DNA from: Streptomyces lasiicapitis | Lineage (GTDB): Bacteria; Actinomycetota; Actinomycetes; Streptomycetales; Streptomycetaceae | Length of the DNA: 64,000 nt | Direction of reading: 5' to 3' | NCBI RefSeq assembly: GCF_014646335.1 | Contig: NZ_BMNG01000014.1 | Span: 124,001 to 188,000, forward strand | In this document: positions 57,754 to 64,000 of the stretch, in pieces | How positions within the stretch are numbered: position 1 is the first letter of the stretch | Layout of the letters: every line of letters begins with the position of its first letter | The notes under the pieces: generated by a model | The model's database searches: none | The model's input: the letters and a program-made list of their open reading frames with translations, nothing else | Told to the model about the DNA's origin: nothing | Position numbers and translations under genes: made by a program

Positions 57754-57783
57754 TTGGGCGATCGGCGGCCGAGCGTGTAATGT
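57754..57783 (+). promoter_or_regulatory. Promoter of the tRNA-Thr/tRNA-Met/rpmG unit
   Basis: TTGGGC (57754-57759), an 18-bp spacer and TAATGT (57778-57783), with the tRNA-Thr beginning 12 nt after the -10. A good fit to a housekeeping promoter for a stable-RNA unit. The rest of the 57494-57753 gap shows nothing else. Confidence 0.65.
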
Positions 57784-57794
57784 CTTCATCGCTC

Positions 57795-57867
57795 GCCCCA
57801 ATAGCTCAGTCGGTAGAGCGTCTCCATGGTAAGGAGAAGGTCTGCGGTTCGATTCCGCATTGGGGCT
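57795..57867 (+). tRNA. tRNA-Thr (GGT)
   Basis: Acceptor GCCCCAA (57795) pairs with TTGGGGC (57860-57866). D-arm has AGCTCAGTCGGTAGAGC, the anticodon arm TCTCCATGGTAAGGAGA gives GGT, and the T-arm GCGGTTCGATTCCGC is perfect. CCA is not encoded. Confidence 0.96.
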
Positions 57868-57917
57868 CTGATGTGTGAAGGTTCCTCGCTCTCGGGCGGG
57901 GATCCCAAGCGCATCGC

Positions 57918-57990
57918 AGCGGTGTAGCTCAGTCGGTAGAGCAAGCGGCTCATAATCGCTGTGTCACCGGTTCAAGTCCGGTCACCGCTA
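57918..57990 (+). tRNA. tRNA-Met (CAT)
   Basis: Acceptor AGCGGTG pairs with CACCGCT (57983-57989). Anticodon arm AGCGGCTCATAATCGCT gives CAT, and the T-arm CCGGTTCAAGTCCGG is perfect. The first base pair and the lack of three G-C pairs above the anticodon loop indicate the elongator rather than initiator. CCA not encoded. Confidence 0.95.
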
Positions 57991-58078
57991 CCCTTAGTAG
58001 CCGATTGTGGGGTCGGTCCTCCGATCGGCTACTCTTTTATGCGTTCATCCGTCCATCCGTCCGTCAAGGAGCACTCAC

Positions 58079-58243
58079 GTGGCTGCCACAGACGTCCGCC
58101 CGAAGATCACGCTGGCCTGCGTGGAGTGCAAGGAGCGGAACTACATCACCAAGAAGAACCGGCGTAACAACCCGGACCGTCTTGAGATGAAGAAGCACTG
58201 CCCGCGCTGCAACTCGCACACCGCGCACCGCGAAACGCGATAA
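58079..58243 (+). CDS. rpmG: 50S ribosomal protein L33 (zinc-ribbon form)
   Basis: A 54-residue ribosomal protein: [58 protein letters not shown] sequence with both CxxC pairs (ACVEC and CPRC), i.e. the zinc-containing C+ version. GTG 58079 follows AAGGAG. It is probably expressed with the two upstream tRNAs, and is followed by a perfect intrinsic terminator. A TCCG/TCCA-rich simple repeat precedes the SD. Confidence 0.97.
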
Positions 58244-58254
58244 ATCAGGCTAGT

Positions 58255-58300
58255 ACTCGAGGCCGTCCCCGCTCATTGGGGGCGGCCTCGAGTCTTTTTT
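58255..58300 (+). terminator. Intrinsic terminator after rpmG
   Basis: ACTCGAGGCCGTCCCC (58255-58270) pairs with GGGGGCGGCCTCGAGT (ending 58293) with one offset base, then CTTTTTT. It closes the tRNA/rpmG unit 12 nt after the rpmG stop. Confidence 0.95.
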
Positions 58301-58387
58301 GCGTACGAGGCCTCGCCCGCGTCGTCGTTCGCGCACGCGGCCCGTCCGCGTCACCGGATAACCCAAGCTGCCAGGAGGTGCCGAGCC

Positions 58388-58852
58388 ATGGCGCTCGACC
58401 AGTCCTTCGTGGGGCGGTCCTACCCGCCCACCGACCCCTATGAGGTCGGCCGCGAGAAGATCCGCGAATTCGCGGTCGCGGTGGGCGACGCCAATCCGGC
58501 GTACGCCGACCCGGAGGCCGCCAAGGCGCTCGGCCACCCCGACGTGCTCGCCCCGCCGACCTTCGTGTTCGCGATCACGTTCAAGGCCGCCGGCCAGGTC
58601 ATAGAGGACCCGCAGCTGGGCCTCGACTACAGCCGCGTCGTGCACGGCGACCAGAAGTTCGCGTACACGCGCCCCGTGTACGCGGGGGACCGGCTCACGG
58701 TGACGTCGACCATCGAGGCCATCAAGTCGCTCGCGGGCAACGACATCCTGGACATCCGCGGCGAGGTCCACGACGCGGCCGGCGAGCACGTCGTGACCGC
58801 CTGGACCAAGCTCGTCTCACGCGCGGCGGAGCCCGCCGCAGAGGGGGTGTGA
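58388..58852 (+). CDS. MaoC-like N-terminal dehydratase (HadA-like)
   Basis: A 154-residue hot-dog protein of the FAS1/MaoC N-terminal type. VGRSYPPTDPYEVGREKIREFAVAVGDANPAYADPEAAKALGHPDVLAPPTFVFAITF and VVHGDQKFAYTRPVYAGDRLTVTSTIEAI match the HadA subunit of (3R)-hydroxyacyl-ACP dehydratase, which supplies substrate binding and pairs with the catalytic HadB. The rpmG-hadA-hadB order is also found in mycobacteria. ATG 58388 with an AGGAGG SD; next gene 4 nt downstream. Confidence 0.9.
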   Translation: MALDQSFVGRSYPPTDPYEVGREKIREFAVAVGDANPAYADPEAAKALGHPDVLAPPTFVFAITFKAAGQVIEDPQLGLDYSRVVHGDQKFAYTRPVYAGDRLTVTSTIEAIKSLAGNDILDIRGEVHDAAGEHVVTAWTKLVSRAAEPAAEGV

Positions 58853-58856
58853 CGCG

Positions 58857-59285
58857 ATGACGGCGAAGATCGCATACGACGACGTCGAGGTCGGCACCGA
58901 ACTGCCCGCCCAGACCTTCCCGGTGACACGCGCCACACTCGTGCAGTACGCGGGCGCCTCCGGCGACTTCAACCCGATCCACTGGAACGAGAAGTTCGCG
59001 GTCGAGGTCGGGCTTCCGGACGTCATCGCGCACGGCATGTTCACCATGGCCGAGGCGATCCGCGTGGTGACGGACTGGACGGTCGACCCGGCCGCCGTCG
59101 TCGAGTACGGCGTGCGCTTCACCAAGCCCGTCGTGGTCCCGAACGACGACAAGGGCGCGACCATCGAGGTCAGCGCCAAGGTCGCCGCGAAGCTCGACGA
59201 CAAGCAGGTCCGCGTCGACCTCCTCGCGAAGAGCGCCGACCAGAAGGTGCTCGGCATGTCCCGGGCGGTCGTGCGGCTCGCCTGA
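58857..59285 (+). CDS. MaoC-family dehydratase (HadB-like)
   Basis: A 142-residue hot-dog protein with the hydratase-2 motif YAGASGDFNPIHWNEKFAVEVGLPDVIAHGMFTMA, including the catalytic Asp and His. It should dehydrate 3-hydroxyacyl-ACP in fatty-acid synthesis as a heterodimer with the upstream HadA-like protein. ATG 58857 is 4 nt after the hadA-like stop. Ends with a clear hairpin at 59316. Confidence 0.92.
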   Translation: MTAKIAYDDVEVGTELPAQTFPVTRATLVQYAGASGDFNPIHWNEKFAVEVGLPDVIAHGMFTMAEAIRVVTDWTVDPAAVVEYGVRFTKPVVVPNDDKGATIEVSAKVAAKLDDKQVRVDLLAKSADQKVLGMSRAVVRLA

Positions 59286-59315
59286 GAGGCCTGACGGTTC
59301 GGCCACCAGCTGTGC

Positions 59316-59351
59316 AGTAAGGGGCGTCCGCCATTGCGGGCGCCCCTTACT
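59316..59351 (+). terminator. Terminator after the hadAB-like pair
   Basis: AGTAAGGGGCG plus CCGC pair with GCGG plus CGCCCCTTACT (ending 59351), with one mismatch and a CATT loop. About 30 nt after the HadB-like stop. Confidence 0.85.
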
Positions 59352-59401
59352 CGTACTCCTTGAAGACACCCCTGAAGGCAAGGCGCCCTGCAGGCCACCT
59401 C

Positions 59402-59431
59402 TTGACTAAGTTAGTGATTGGACACTAACTT
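59402..59431 (+). promoter_or_regulatory. tetR promoter with embedded operator; leaderless start
   Basis: TTGACT (59402-59407), 18 bp, TAACTT (59426-59431). Between and overlapping lie AAGTTAGTG (59408-59416) and CACTAACTT (59423-59431), an exact inverted repeat containing GTTAGT-N8-ACTAAC. The ATG at 59438 is 7 nt after the -10 and has no SD, so the mRNA is probably leaderless. The same GTTAGT-N8-ACTAAC occurs at 60075 before the MFS gene. Confidence 0.75.
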
Positions 59432-59437
59432 GGTCAC

Positions 59438-60013
59438 ATGGTCAGGATGAGCGCAGAGGAGAGGCGCGAGAGCGTCATCCGCGCGGCGATGAGCGAGTTC
59501 GCCCGCGGCGGGTACTACGGGACGTCGACCGAGGCGATCGCCAAGCGCGTCGGAGTCTCGCAGCCGTATCTCTTCCGGCTCTTCCCGAGTAAGAAGGCGA
59601 TGTTCCTGGCGGCGTCCGCGCGCTGCCTGGAGGACACCCGCAAGGTCTTCGAGAACGCGAGCGAGGGCCTGCGGGGTGAGGAGGCCCTGCAGGCCATGGC
59701 CACCGCGTACTCGCAGCTCATCGCCGACGACCCCGACAAGCTCCAGATGCAGCTCCAGACGTACGTCGCCGTGGCGGCCGCCGAGGCCGCCGGGGACCAC
59801 GAGTTCGGCGAGATGGTGCGCGCCGGCTGGATGGAGATCTGGCAGGCCGCGCATCTGCCGCTCGGGGCGGACGTGAACGAGACGACGACGTTCATGGCCT
59901 ACGGAATGCTGATCAACGTCCTGTCGGCCATGGGCTTCCCCGCCGACCACCGGGTCTGGGAGGGGCTCTGCCCGTCGCCCCAGCCCCGGGAGGGGTCCGC
60001 GCAGTCGTCGTAG
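59438..60013 (+). CDS. TetR-family transcriptional repressor
   Basis: A 191-residue regulator. HTH: RRESVIRAAMSEFARGGYYGTSTEAIAKRVGVSQPYLFRLFPSKKAMFLAA. The C-terminal ligand domain is helical (TYVAVAAAEAAGDHEFGEMVRAGWMEIW). It probably represses itself and the downstream DHA2 exporter through two identical operators, released by a transported drug. The MFS gene starts 113 nt after the stop with its own operator copy. Confidence 0.93.
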   Translation: MVRMSAEERRESVIRAAMSEFARGGYYGTSTEAIAKRVGVSQPYLFRLFPSKKAMFLAASARCLEDTRKVFENASEGLRGEEALQAMATAYSQLIADDPDKLQMQLQTYVAVAAAEAAGDHEFGEMVRAGWMEIWQAAHLPLGADVNETTTFMAYGMLINVLSAMGFPADHRVWEGLCPSPQPREGSAQSS

Positions 60014-60074
60014 CCGCAGCGGTCGTGGAAGTCGCGGCCCAAGGTCTGGTCCGCGGCTCGTCATGGCCACGAAA

Positions 60075-60094
60075 GTTAGTCATCAATAACTAAC
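60075..60094 (+). promoter_or_regulatory. TetR operator upstream of the MFS gene
   Basis: GTTAGT (60075-60080), CATCAATA, ACTAAC (60089-60094): same half-sites and same N8 spacing as the operator in the tetR promoter. It ends 32 nt before the MFS start, whose SD is GGGGGAGA. Confidence 0.75.
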
Positions 60095-60126
60095 CCGACA
60101 TTCGACACTCACCGTCCGGGGGAGAC

Positions 60127-61560
60127 ATGTCACAGCAAGCAGCATCCCGCGGGGGAACCGTCTGGGCCCTCGTCATCACCAGCGTCGCCGGTTTCATGGC
60201 GGCCCTCGACAACCTGGTAGTCACCACCGCGCTGCCCTCCATCCGCAAGGACCTGGGCGGCCACCTCGAAGACCTCGAATGGACGGTGAGCGCCTACACC
60301 CTCACCTTCGCCGTGCTCCTGATGTTCGGCGCTGCCCTGGGGGACAGGTTCGGGCGCCGCAAGCTCTTCGGCGTCGGCCTCGCGATCTTCACCGGCGCCT
60401 CGGCCGCGGCGGCCCTCGCGCCCGGCATCAACGAACTGATCGCCGCCCGCGCGGTGCAGGGCGTCGGCGCCGCGATCATGATGCCGCTCACCCTGACACT
60501 GCTCACGGCCGCCGTACCGGCTGCCAAGCGCGGCATGGCGTTCGGGATCTGGGGCGCCGTCAACGGCCTCGCGGTCGCCAGCGGGCCGCTCATCGGGGGC
60601 GCGCTCACCGAACACGTCTCCTGGCAGTGGATCTTCTGGCTGAACGTGCCGCTGGGCCTGGCCCTGCTGCCGCTCGCGCGGATGCGTCTCTCGGAGTCCT
60701 ACGGCACCGGCGCCCCGCTGGACTTCACCGGCACCCTGCTCGCCAGCGGCGGCCTCTTCGGCATCGTGTACGCCCTGATCCGCGGCAACATCGACGGCTG
60801 GACCAGCGCGACCGTCCTGACCGGCCTGATCGCCGGTGCCGCGCTGCTCGGCGGCTTCGTGCGCCACGGCATCCGTGCCAAGAACCCGATGCTGCCGATG
60901 CGGCTCTTCCGGAGCCGGGCGTTCTCCGCGATCAACGCGGCCAGCCTGCTGATGTTCGTCGGGATGTTCGGCTCGATCTTCCTGCTCAGCCAGTTCCTCC
61001 AGGGGGTGCTCGGGTACTCGCCGACCGAGGCGGGGCTGCGCATGCTGCCCTGGACCGGCATGCCGATGATCGTCGCGCCGATCGCCGGGTATCTGTCCGA
61101 CCGCATCGGCGGCCGCCCCGTCGTCACCGCGGGGCTCGCCCTCCAGGCCGTCGGGCTCGGCTGGTTCGCACTCGTCCTGTCGCCCGACGTGTCGTACGCC
61201 GCCCAGCTGCCCGCCCTGATCATCAGCGGGATCGGCATGGCGCTGTACTTCGCTCCGGCCGCCAGCCTGGTCATGGCCAGCGTCCGGCCGTCCGAGCAGG
61301 GGATTGCCTCCGGGGCGAACAACGCGCTGCGTGAGGTGGGCGGGGCGCTCGGGGTCGCCTTGATGGCGTCCGTCTTCTCCTCGCAGGGTGGGTACGAGTC
61401 GCCGGTGGCCTTCGTGGACGGGCTTGAGCCCGCGTTGTGGGTGGGGGCGGGGGTGGTCGCGCTCGGTGCGGTTTCCGCTGCGCTGTTGCCTCGGCGTGGG
61501 TCGGCCGCCGTGGCCGCCGAGGTCCCCGTGACCAAGGAACGGGAGCCGGTTTCCGTGTGA
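60127..61560 (+). CDS. MFS transporter, DHA2 (EmrB/QacA) family
   Basis: A 477-residue 14-TM exporter. SVAGFMAALDNLVVTTALPSIRKDLGGHLEDLEWTVSAYTLTFAVLLMFGAALGDRFGRRKLFGVGLAIF includes the helix-1 DxxVV motif D1 and motif A. VNGLAVASGPLIGGALTEHVSWQWIFWLNVPLGL is motif C. It exports drugs with proton antiport and is controlled by the TetR protein encoded upstream. ATG 60127. Followed by intergenic element copy D. Confidence 0.94.
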   Translation: MSQQAASRGGTVWALVITSVAGFMAALDNLVVTTALPSIRKDLGGHLEDLEWTVSAYTLTFAVLLMFGAALGDRFGRRKLFGVGLAIFTGASAAAALAPGINELIAARAVQGVGAAIMMPLTLTLLTAAVPAAKRGMAFGIWGAVNGLAVASGPLIGGALTEHVSWQWIFWLNVPLGLALLPLARMRLSESYGTGAPLDFTGTLLASGGLFGIVYALIRGNIDGWTSATVLTGLIAGAALLGGFVRHGIRAKNPMLPMRLFRSRAFSAINAASLLMFVGMFGSIFLLSQFLQGVLGYSPTEAGLRMLPWTGMPMIVAPIAGYLSDRIGGRPVVTAGLALQAVGLGWFALVLSPDVSYAAQLPALIISGIGMALYFAPAASLVMASVRPSEQGIASGANNALREVGGALGVALMASVFSSQGGYESPVAFVDGLEPALWVGAGVVALGAVSAALLPRRGSAAVAAEVPVTKEREPVSV

Positions 61561-61615
61561 CGGGGTTCTTATGGGGCTGCGCCCCTGTCCCCTCTGTCGG
61601 CCCTTCGGGCCTCGT

Positions 61616-61660
61616 CAGCAAGCGCCGGACGGGCTGAATCAGCCCGTCCGGCGCTTGCTG
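61616..61660 (+). repeat. Dispersed intergenic element, copy D, as a perfect 45-bp palindrome
   Basis: Arms of 22 bp (61616-61637 and 61639-61660) are exact complements around one A; the arm contains AGCGCCGGACGGGCTGA, the shared core of the element family (full match from 61608). It lies 55 nt after the MFS stop and 25 nt before the murB GTG, so it can terminate the MFS transcript. Any murB promoter must overlap it or lie within 25 nt. Confidence 0.88.
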
Positions 61661-61685
61661 TGTGCGCGCCCGTACCCTTGTGCCT

Positions 61686-62741
61686 GTGCAGGTACTCCAC
61701 GACGCCCCCCTCGCCCCCCTCACCACCTTTCGGCTCGGTGGTCCCGCGGCGCGGCTGATCACCGCCACGACCGACGCCGAGGTGATCGCCGCCGTTCGGG
61801 AGGCCGATGACGCCGGGACTCCGTTGCTGATCATCGGTGGCGGGTCGAACCTGGTCATCGGGGACAAGGGGTTCGACGGCACCGCGCTGCGCATCGCCAC
61901 CGCCGGGTTCGTGCTCGACGGTGCGGAGCTGGAGCTCGCGGCCGGAGAGGTCTGGACGGACGCCGTGGCGCGGACCGTCGAGGCCGGGCTCGCGGGGATC
62001 GAGTGCCTGGCCGGCATCCCCGGCTCCGCGGGCGCGACGCCGATCCAGAACGTGGGCGCGTACGGCCAGGAGGTCTCCTCGACGATCACCGAAGTGATCG
62101 CGTACGACAGGAAGACCCGGGAAACGGTCACCATTCCGAACGCGGAATGCGACTTCTCGTACCGCCACAGTCGTTTCAAGGCCGATCCCGACCGCTTCGT
62201 GGTCCTGCGGGTGCGGTTCGCCCTGGAGGACGCGGGCGGGATGAGCGCCCCCCTCGCCTACCCGGAGACCGCCCGCACGCTCGGCGTCGAGGCCGGCGAG
62301 CGCGTGCCCGCGGCCATGGCCCGCGAGACCGTCCTCAAGCTGCGCGCGGGCAAGGGCATGGTGCTCGACCCCGAGGACCACGACAGCTGGTCGGCCGGGT
62401 CGTTCTTCACCAACCCGATCCTCACGGACGAGCAGTTCGCCGTCTTCCACGCGCGCGTGGCCGAGCGGCTCGGCCCGGACACCGCCCCGCCCGCGTTCCC
62501 CGCGGGCGACGGCCGCGTGAAGACCTCCGCGGCCTGGCTCATCGACAAGGCGGGCTTCACCAAGGGCTACGGCGACGGCCCCGCCCGCATCTCCAGCAAG
62601 CACACGCTGGCCCTCACCAACCGCGGCGGCGCCACCACGGAGGACCTGCTCGCCCTGGCCCGCGAGGTCGTCGCGGGCGTGCGGGACGCCTTCGGCATCA
62701 CGCTGGTCAACGAGCCGGTGACGGTGGGCGTCAGCCTCTAG
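61686..62741 (+). CDS. murB: UDP-N-acetylmuramate dehydrogenase
   Basis: Reduces UDP-GlcNAc-enolpyruvate to UDP-MurNAc with NADPH/FAD in peptidoglycan synthesis. Visible are the FAD site LIIGGGSNLVIGDKGFDGTAL, GIPGSAGATPIQNVGAYGQEV, the YRHSRFK motif with catalytic Arg, the proton-donor Ser in SAGSFFTNPIL, and the C-terminal Glu in VNEPV. The length of 351 is normal. GTG 61686 (VQVLHDAPLAPLTTFRLGGPA) is the standard start; the frame is open to 61662. Confidence 0.96.
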   Translation: MQVLHDAPLAPLTTFRLGGPAARLITATTDAEVIAAVREADDAGTPLLIIGGGSNLVIGDKGFDGTALRIATAGFVLDGAELELAAGEVWTDAVARTVEAGLAGIECLAGIPGSAGATPIQNVGAYGQEVSSTITEVIAYDRKTRETVTIPNAECDFSYRHSRFKADPDRFVVLRVRFALEDAGGMSAPLAYPETARTLGVEAGERVPAAMARETVLKLRAGKGMVLDPEDHDSWSAGSFFTNPILTDEQFAVFHARVAERLGPDTAPPAFPAGDGRVKTSAAWLIDKAGFTKGYGDGPARISSKHTLALTNRGGATTEDLLALAREVVAGVRDAFGITLVNEPVTVGVSL

Positions 62742-62754
62742 GCCCTAGGGCCGC

Positions 62755-63774
62755 TCACGACGCCAGCCACTCCCCGATCCCCGCCAGCAGCTTCTCCTGC
62801 ACACCCGCCGGAGCCGCCGACCCCCGCACCGACTGCCGCGCGAGCTCGGCCAGATCGGCGTCCTCGAAGCCGTGGTGCTGCCGCGCGATCTCGTACTGCG
62901 CGGCCAGGCGCGAGCCGAAGAGCAGCGGGTCGTCGGCGCCCAGCGCCATCGGCACCCCGGCGTCGTACAGCGTCCGCAGCGGCACGTCCTCGGGCTTCTC
63001 GTAGACCCCGAGCGCCACGTTGGACGACGGGCACACCTCGCAGGTCACGCCGCGCTCCGCGAGCCGCTTCAGCAGCCGCGGATCCTCGGCCGCCCGCACG
63101 CCGTGGCCGATGCGCCGCGCATGCAGGTCGTCCAGGCAGTCGCGCACCGACGCGGGCCCCGTCAACTCGCCGCCGTGCGGCGCCGCGAGCAGGCCGCCCT
63201 CGCGGGCGATGGCGAAGGCGCGGTCGAAGTCCCGCGCCATGCCCCGCCGTTCGTCGTTGGAGAGCCCGAAGCCGACGACACCGCGGTCGGCGTACCGCAC
63301 CGCCAGCCGGGCCAGCGTGCGGGCGTCCAGGGGGTGCTTCATGCGGTTCGCGGCGACCAGGACGCGCATGCCGAGCCCGGTCTCCCGTGAGGCGCTCTCG
63401 ACGGCGTCCAGGATGATCTCAAGGGCCGGGATGAGCCCGCCGAGCCGGGGCGCGTACGACGTCGGGTCGACCTGGATCTCCAGCCACCCCGACCCGTCCT
63501 TGATGTCCTCCTCGGCCGCTTCCCGCACCAGCCGCCGGATGTCATCGGGCTCCCGCAGACAGGACCGCGCCATGTCGTACAGCCGCTGGAAGCGGAACCA
63601 GCCCCGCTCGTCGGTGGCCCGCAGCTTCGGCGGGGTGCCGCCGGTCAGCGCCTCCGGCAGCCGGACCCCGTACTTGTCGGCGAGCTCAAGCAGCGTCGAG
63701 GGCCGCATCGACCCGGTGAAGTGCAGATGCAGATGGGCCTTGGGCAGCTCTCTTACGTCACGTACGCGCTCCAT
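62755..63774 (-). CDS. add: Adenosine deaminase
   Basis: Zinc TIM-barrel enzyme converting adenosine to inosine. KAHLHLHFTGSMRP holds the first two zinc His residues. The third is APHGGELTG, with catalytic Glu. GHGVRAAEDPRL has a conserved His, and CPSSNVALG and ALGADDPLLFGS include the zinc Asp pair. The length of 339 is typical. ATG 63774 gives MERVRDVRELPKAHLHLH; a further ATG at 63825 is possible. It is convergent with murB, the stops being about 13 nt apart. Confidence 0.95.
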   Translation of the reverse strand: MERVRDVRELPKAHLHLHFTGSMRPSTLLELADKYGVRLPEALTGGTPPKLRATDERGWFRFQRLYDMARSCLREPDDIRRLVREAAEEDIKDGSGWLEIQVDPTSYAPRLGGLIPALEIILDAVESASRETGLGMRVLVAANRMKHPLDARTLARLAVRYADRGVVGFGLSNDERRGMARDFDRAFAIAREGGLLAAPHGGELTGPASVRDCLDDLHARRIGHGVRAAEDPRLLKRLAERGVTCEVCPSSNVALGVYEKPEDVPLRTLYDAGVPMALGADDPLLFGSRLAAQYEIARQHHGFEDADLAELARQSVRGSAAPAGVQEKLLAGIGEWLAS

Positions 63775-63848
63775 TCCAGGATCTTGCCGTACGCACCCCG
63801 CGTCCCGGTAGCCGCTTTTTCCCATGGGGTACGCGCCTGAACAAAGAA

Positions 63849-63880
63849 ACGGACCACCGCATCACGTGATGCGGTGGTCC
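63849..63880 (-). terminator. Perfect 32-bp palindrome with T-rich tail (minus strand)
   Basis: CGGACCACCGCATCAC (63849-63864) is directly followed by its complement (63865-63880). Read on the minus strand it is followed by TTTCTTTG, so it is an intrinsic terminator for the aminotransferase gene, whose stop lies 23 nt upstream of it. Confidence 0.88.
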
Positions 63881-63902
63881 GGTCCTCGTCGGAACGCGCG
63901 GG

Positions 63903-64000
63903 TCAGTCCCGCACCTCCGCCAGCAGCTTCTGCATCCGCGAGACGCCCTCGACCAGGTCCTCGTCGCCCAGGGCGTACGAGAGCCGCAGATAGCCCGGCG
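63903..64000 (-). CDS. PLP-dependent aminotransferase, C-terminal end only
   Basis: The last 31 residues (YLRLSYALGDEDLVEGVSRMQKLLAEVRD plus stop at 63903) match the C-terminus of actinobacterial class I aspartate/aromatic aminotransferases, including the substrate-carboxylate Arg in LRLSYA. The gene continues beyond the window edge. Confidence 0.82.
   Translation of the reverse strand, partial: PGYLRLSYALGDEDLVEGVSRMQKLLAEVRD

Noticed and set aside
57918..57990. Initiator tRNA or tRNA-Ile2 reading for the CAT anticodon gene
   Set aside because: No three-GC-pair stem above the anticodon loop and a paired first position argue against initiator; Ile2 cannot be excluded without modification data but elongator Met fits the tRNA-Thr/tRNA-Met/rpmG arrangement.

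Overview
The window is a stretch of chromosome from a Streptomyces species or very close relative. GC content is very high with strong third-position GC bias, GTG starts are frequent, genes overlap by 4 bp (ATGA/GTGA), and the gene content is typical of the conserved Streptomyces core: two nuo loci, a polyprenyl synthetase, korAB, htpX, a tRNA-Tyr, a tRNA-Thr/tRNA-Met/rpmG cluster, hadAB-like dehydratases, murB and adenosine deaminase. I see no IS element, prophage, CRISPR array or biosynthetic megacluster.

Layout. 0-2 kb: the end of the main complex I operon (3' end of nuoM, then nuoN) and its terminator. 2-10.6 kb: recQ, fumarylacetoacetase, an ATP-grasp ligase/FAD oxidoreductase bicistron, a short secreted protein, a CMD-fold protein without its active-site cysteines, and a HAD phosphatase that looks leaderless. 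11-17 kb: polyprenyl diphosphate synthase (probably menaquinone tail), a secreted CHRD/DUF3455 protein, and a LolA-like envelope protein followed by an ABC-2 exporter. 17-33 kb: a mixed redox, efflux and regulation region. It holds an NAD(P)H:quinone-type reductase under a palindromic operator, a secreted M28 aminopeptidase, a GT-C type membrane glycosyltransferase, a SARP/NB-ARC regulator with hemerythrin, an F420-type LLM oxidoreductase, a GlxA-type regulator with a cupin, HxlR with VOC and MFS, AraC with a SDR, RarD, and a QorB-like SDR with HxlR.

33.5-51 kb: an energy-metabolism block. It contains korB/korA (2-oxoacid:ferredoxin oxidoreductase), a NarL-type response regulator with two tandem paralogous sensor kinases, and then a second, reduced nuo operon with subunits A, B, C, H, I, J, K, L, M and N but no D, E, F or G. 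The missing NADH-input module and the neighbouring ferredoxin-reducing enzyme suggest a ferredoxin-fed proton pump, which is my main functional inference. 51-64 kb: htpX with a candidate sigma-R promoter, YccF, an APC permease, GlsB, YajQ, tRNA-Tyr, a small CxxC protein, a SDR, an amidohydrolase-like protein lacking key active-site residues, tRNA-Thr, tRNA-Met, rpmG, the hadAB-like pair, a TetR/MFS efflux pair with two matching operators, murB, adenosine deaminase and the 3' end of an aminotransferase.

Regulatory DNA is unusually readable. There are several perfect or near-perfect long palindromes (15098, 17795, 32063, 61616, 63849), matched operator pairs (TetR at 59410 and 60075; an 11-mer shared by two HxlR genes), phased or tandem repeats in leaders (11134, 40962), and a dispersed intergenic element present four times. 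Functional assignments come from motifs read by eye; no database search was run.
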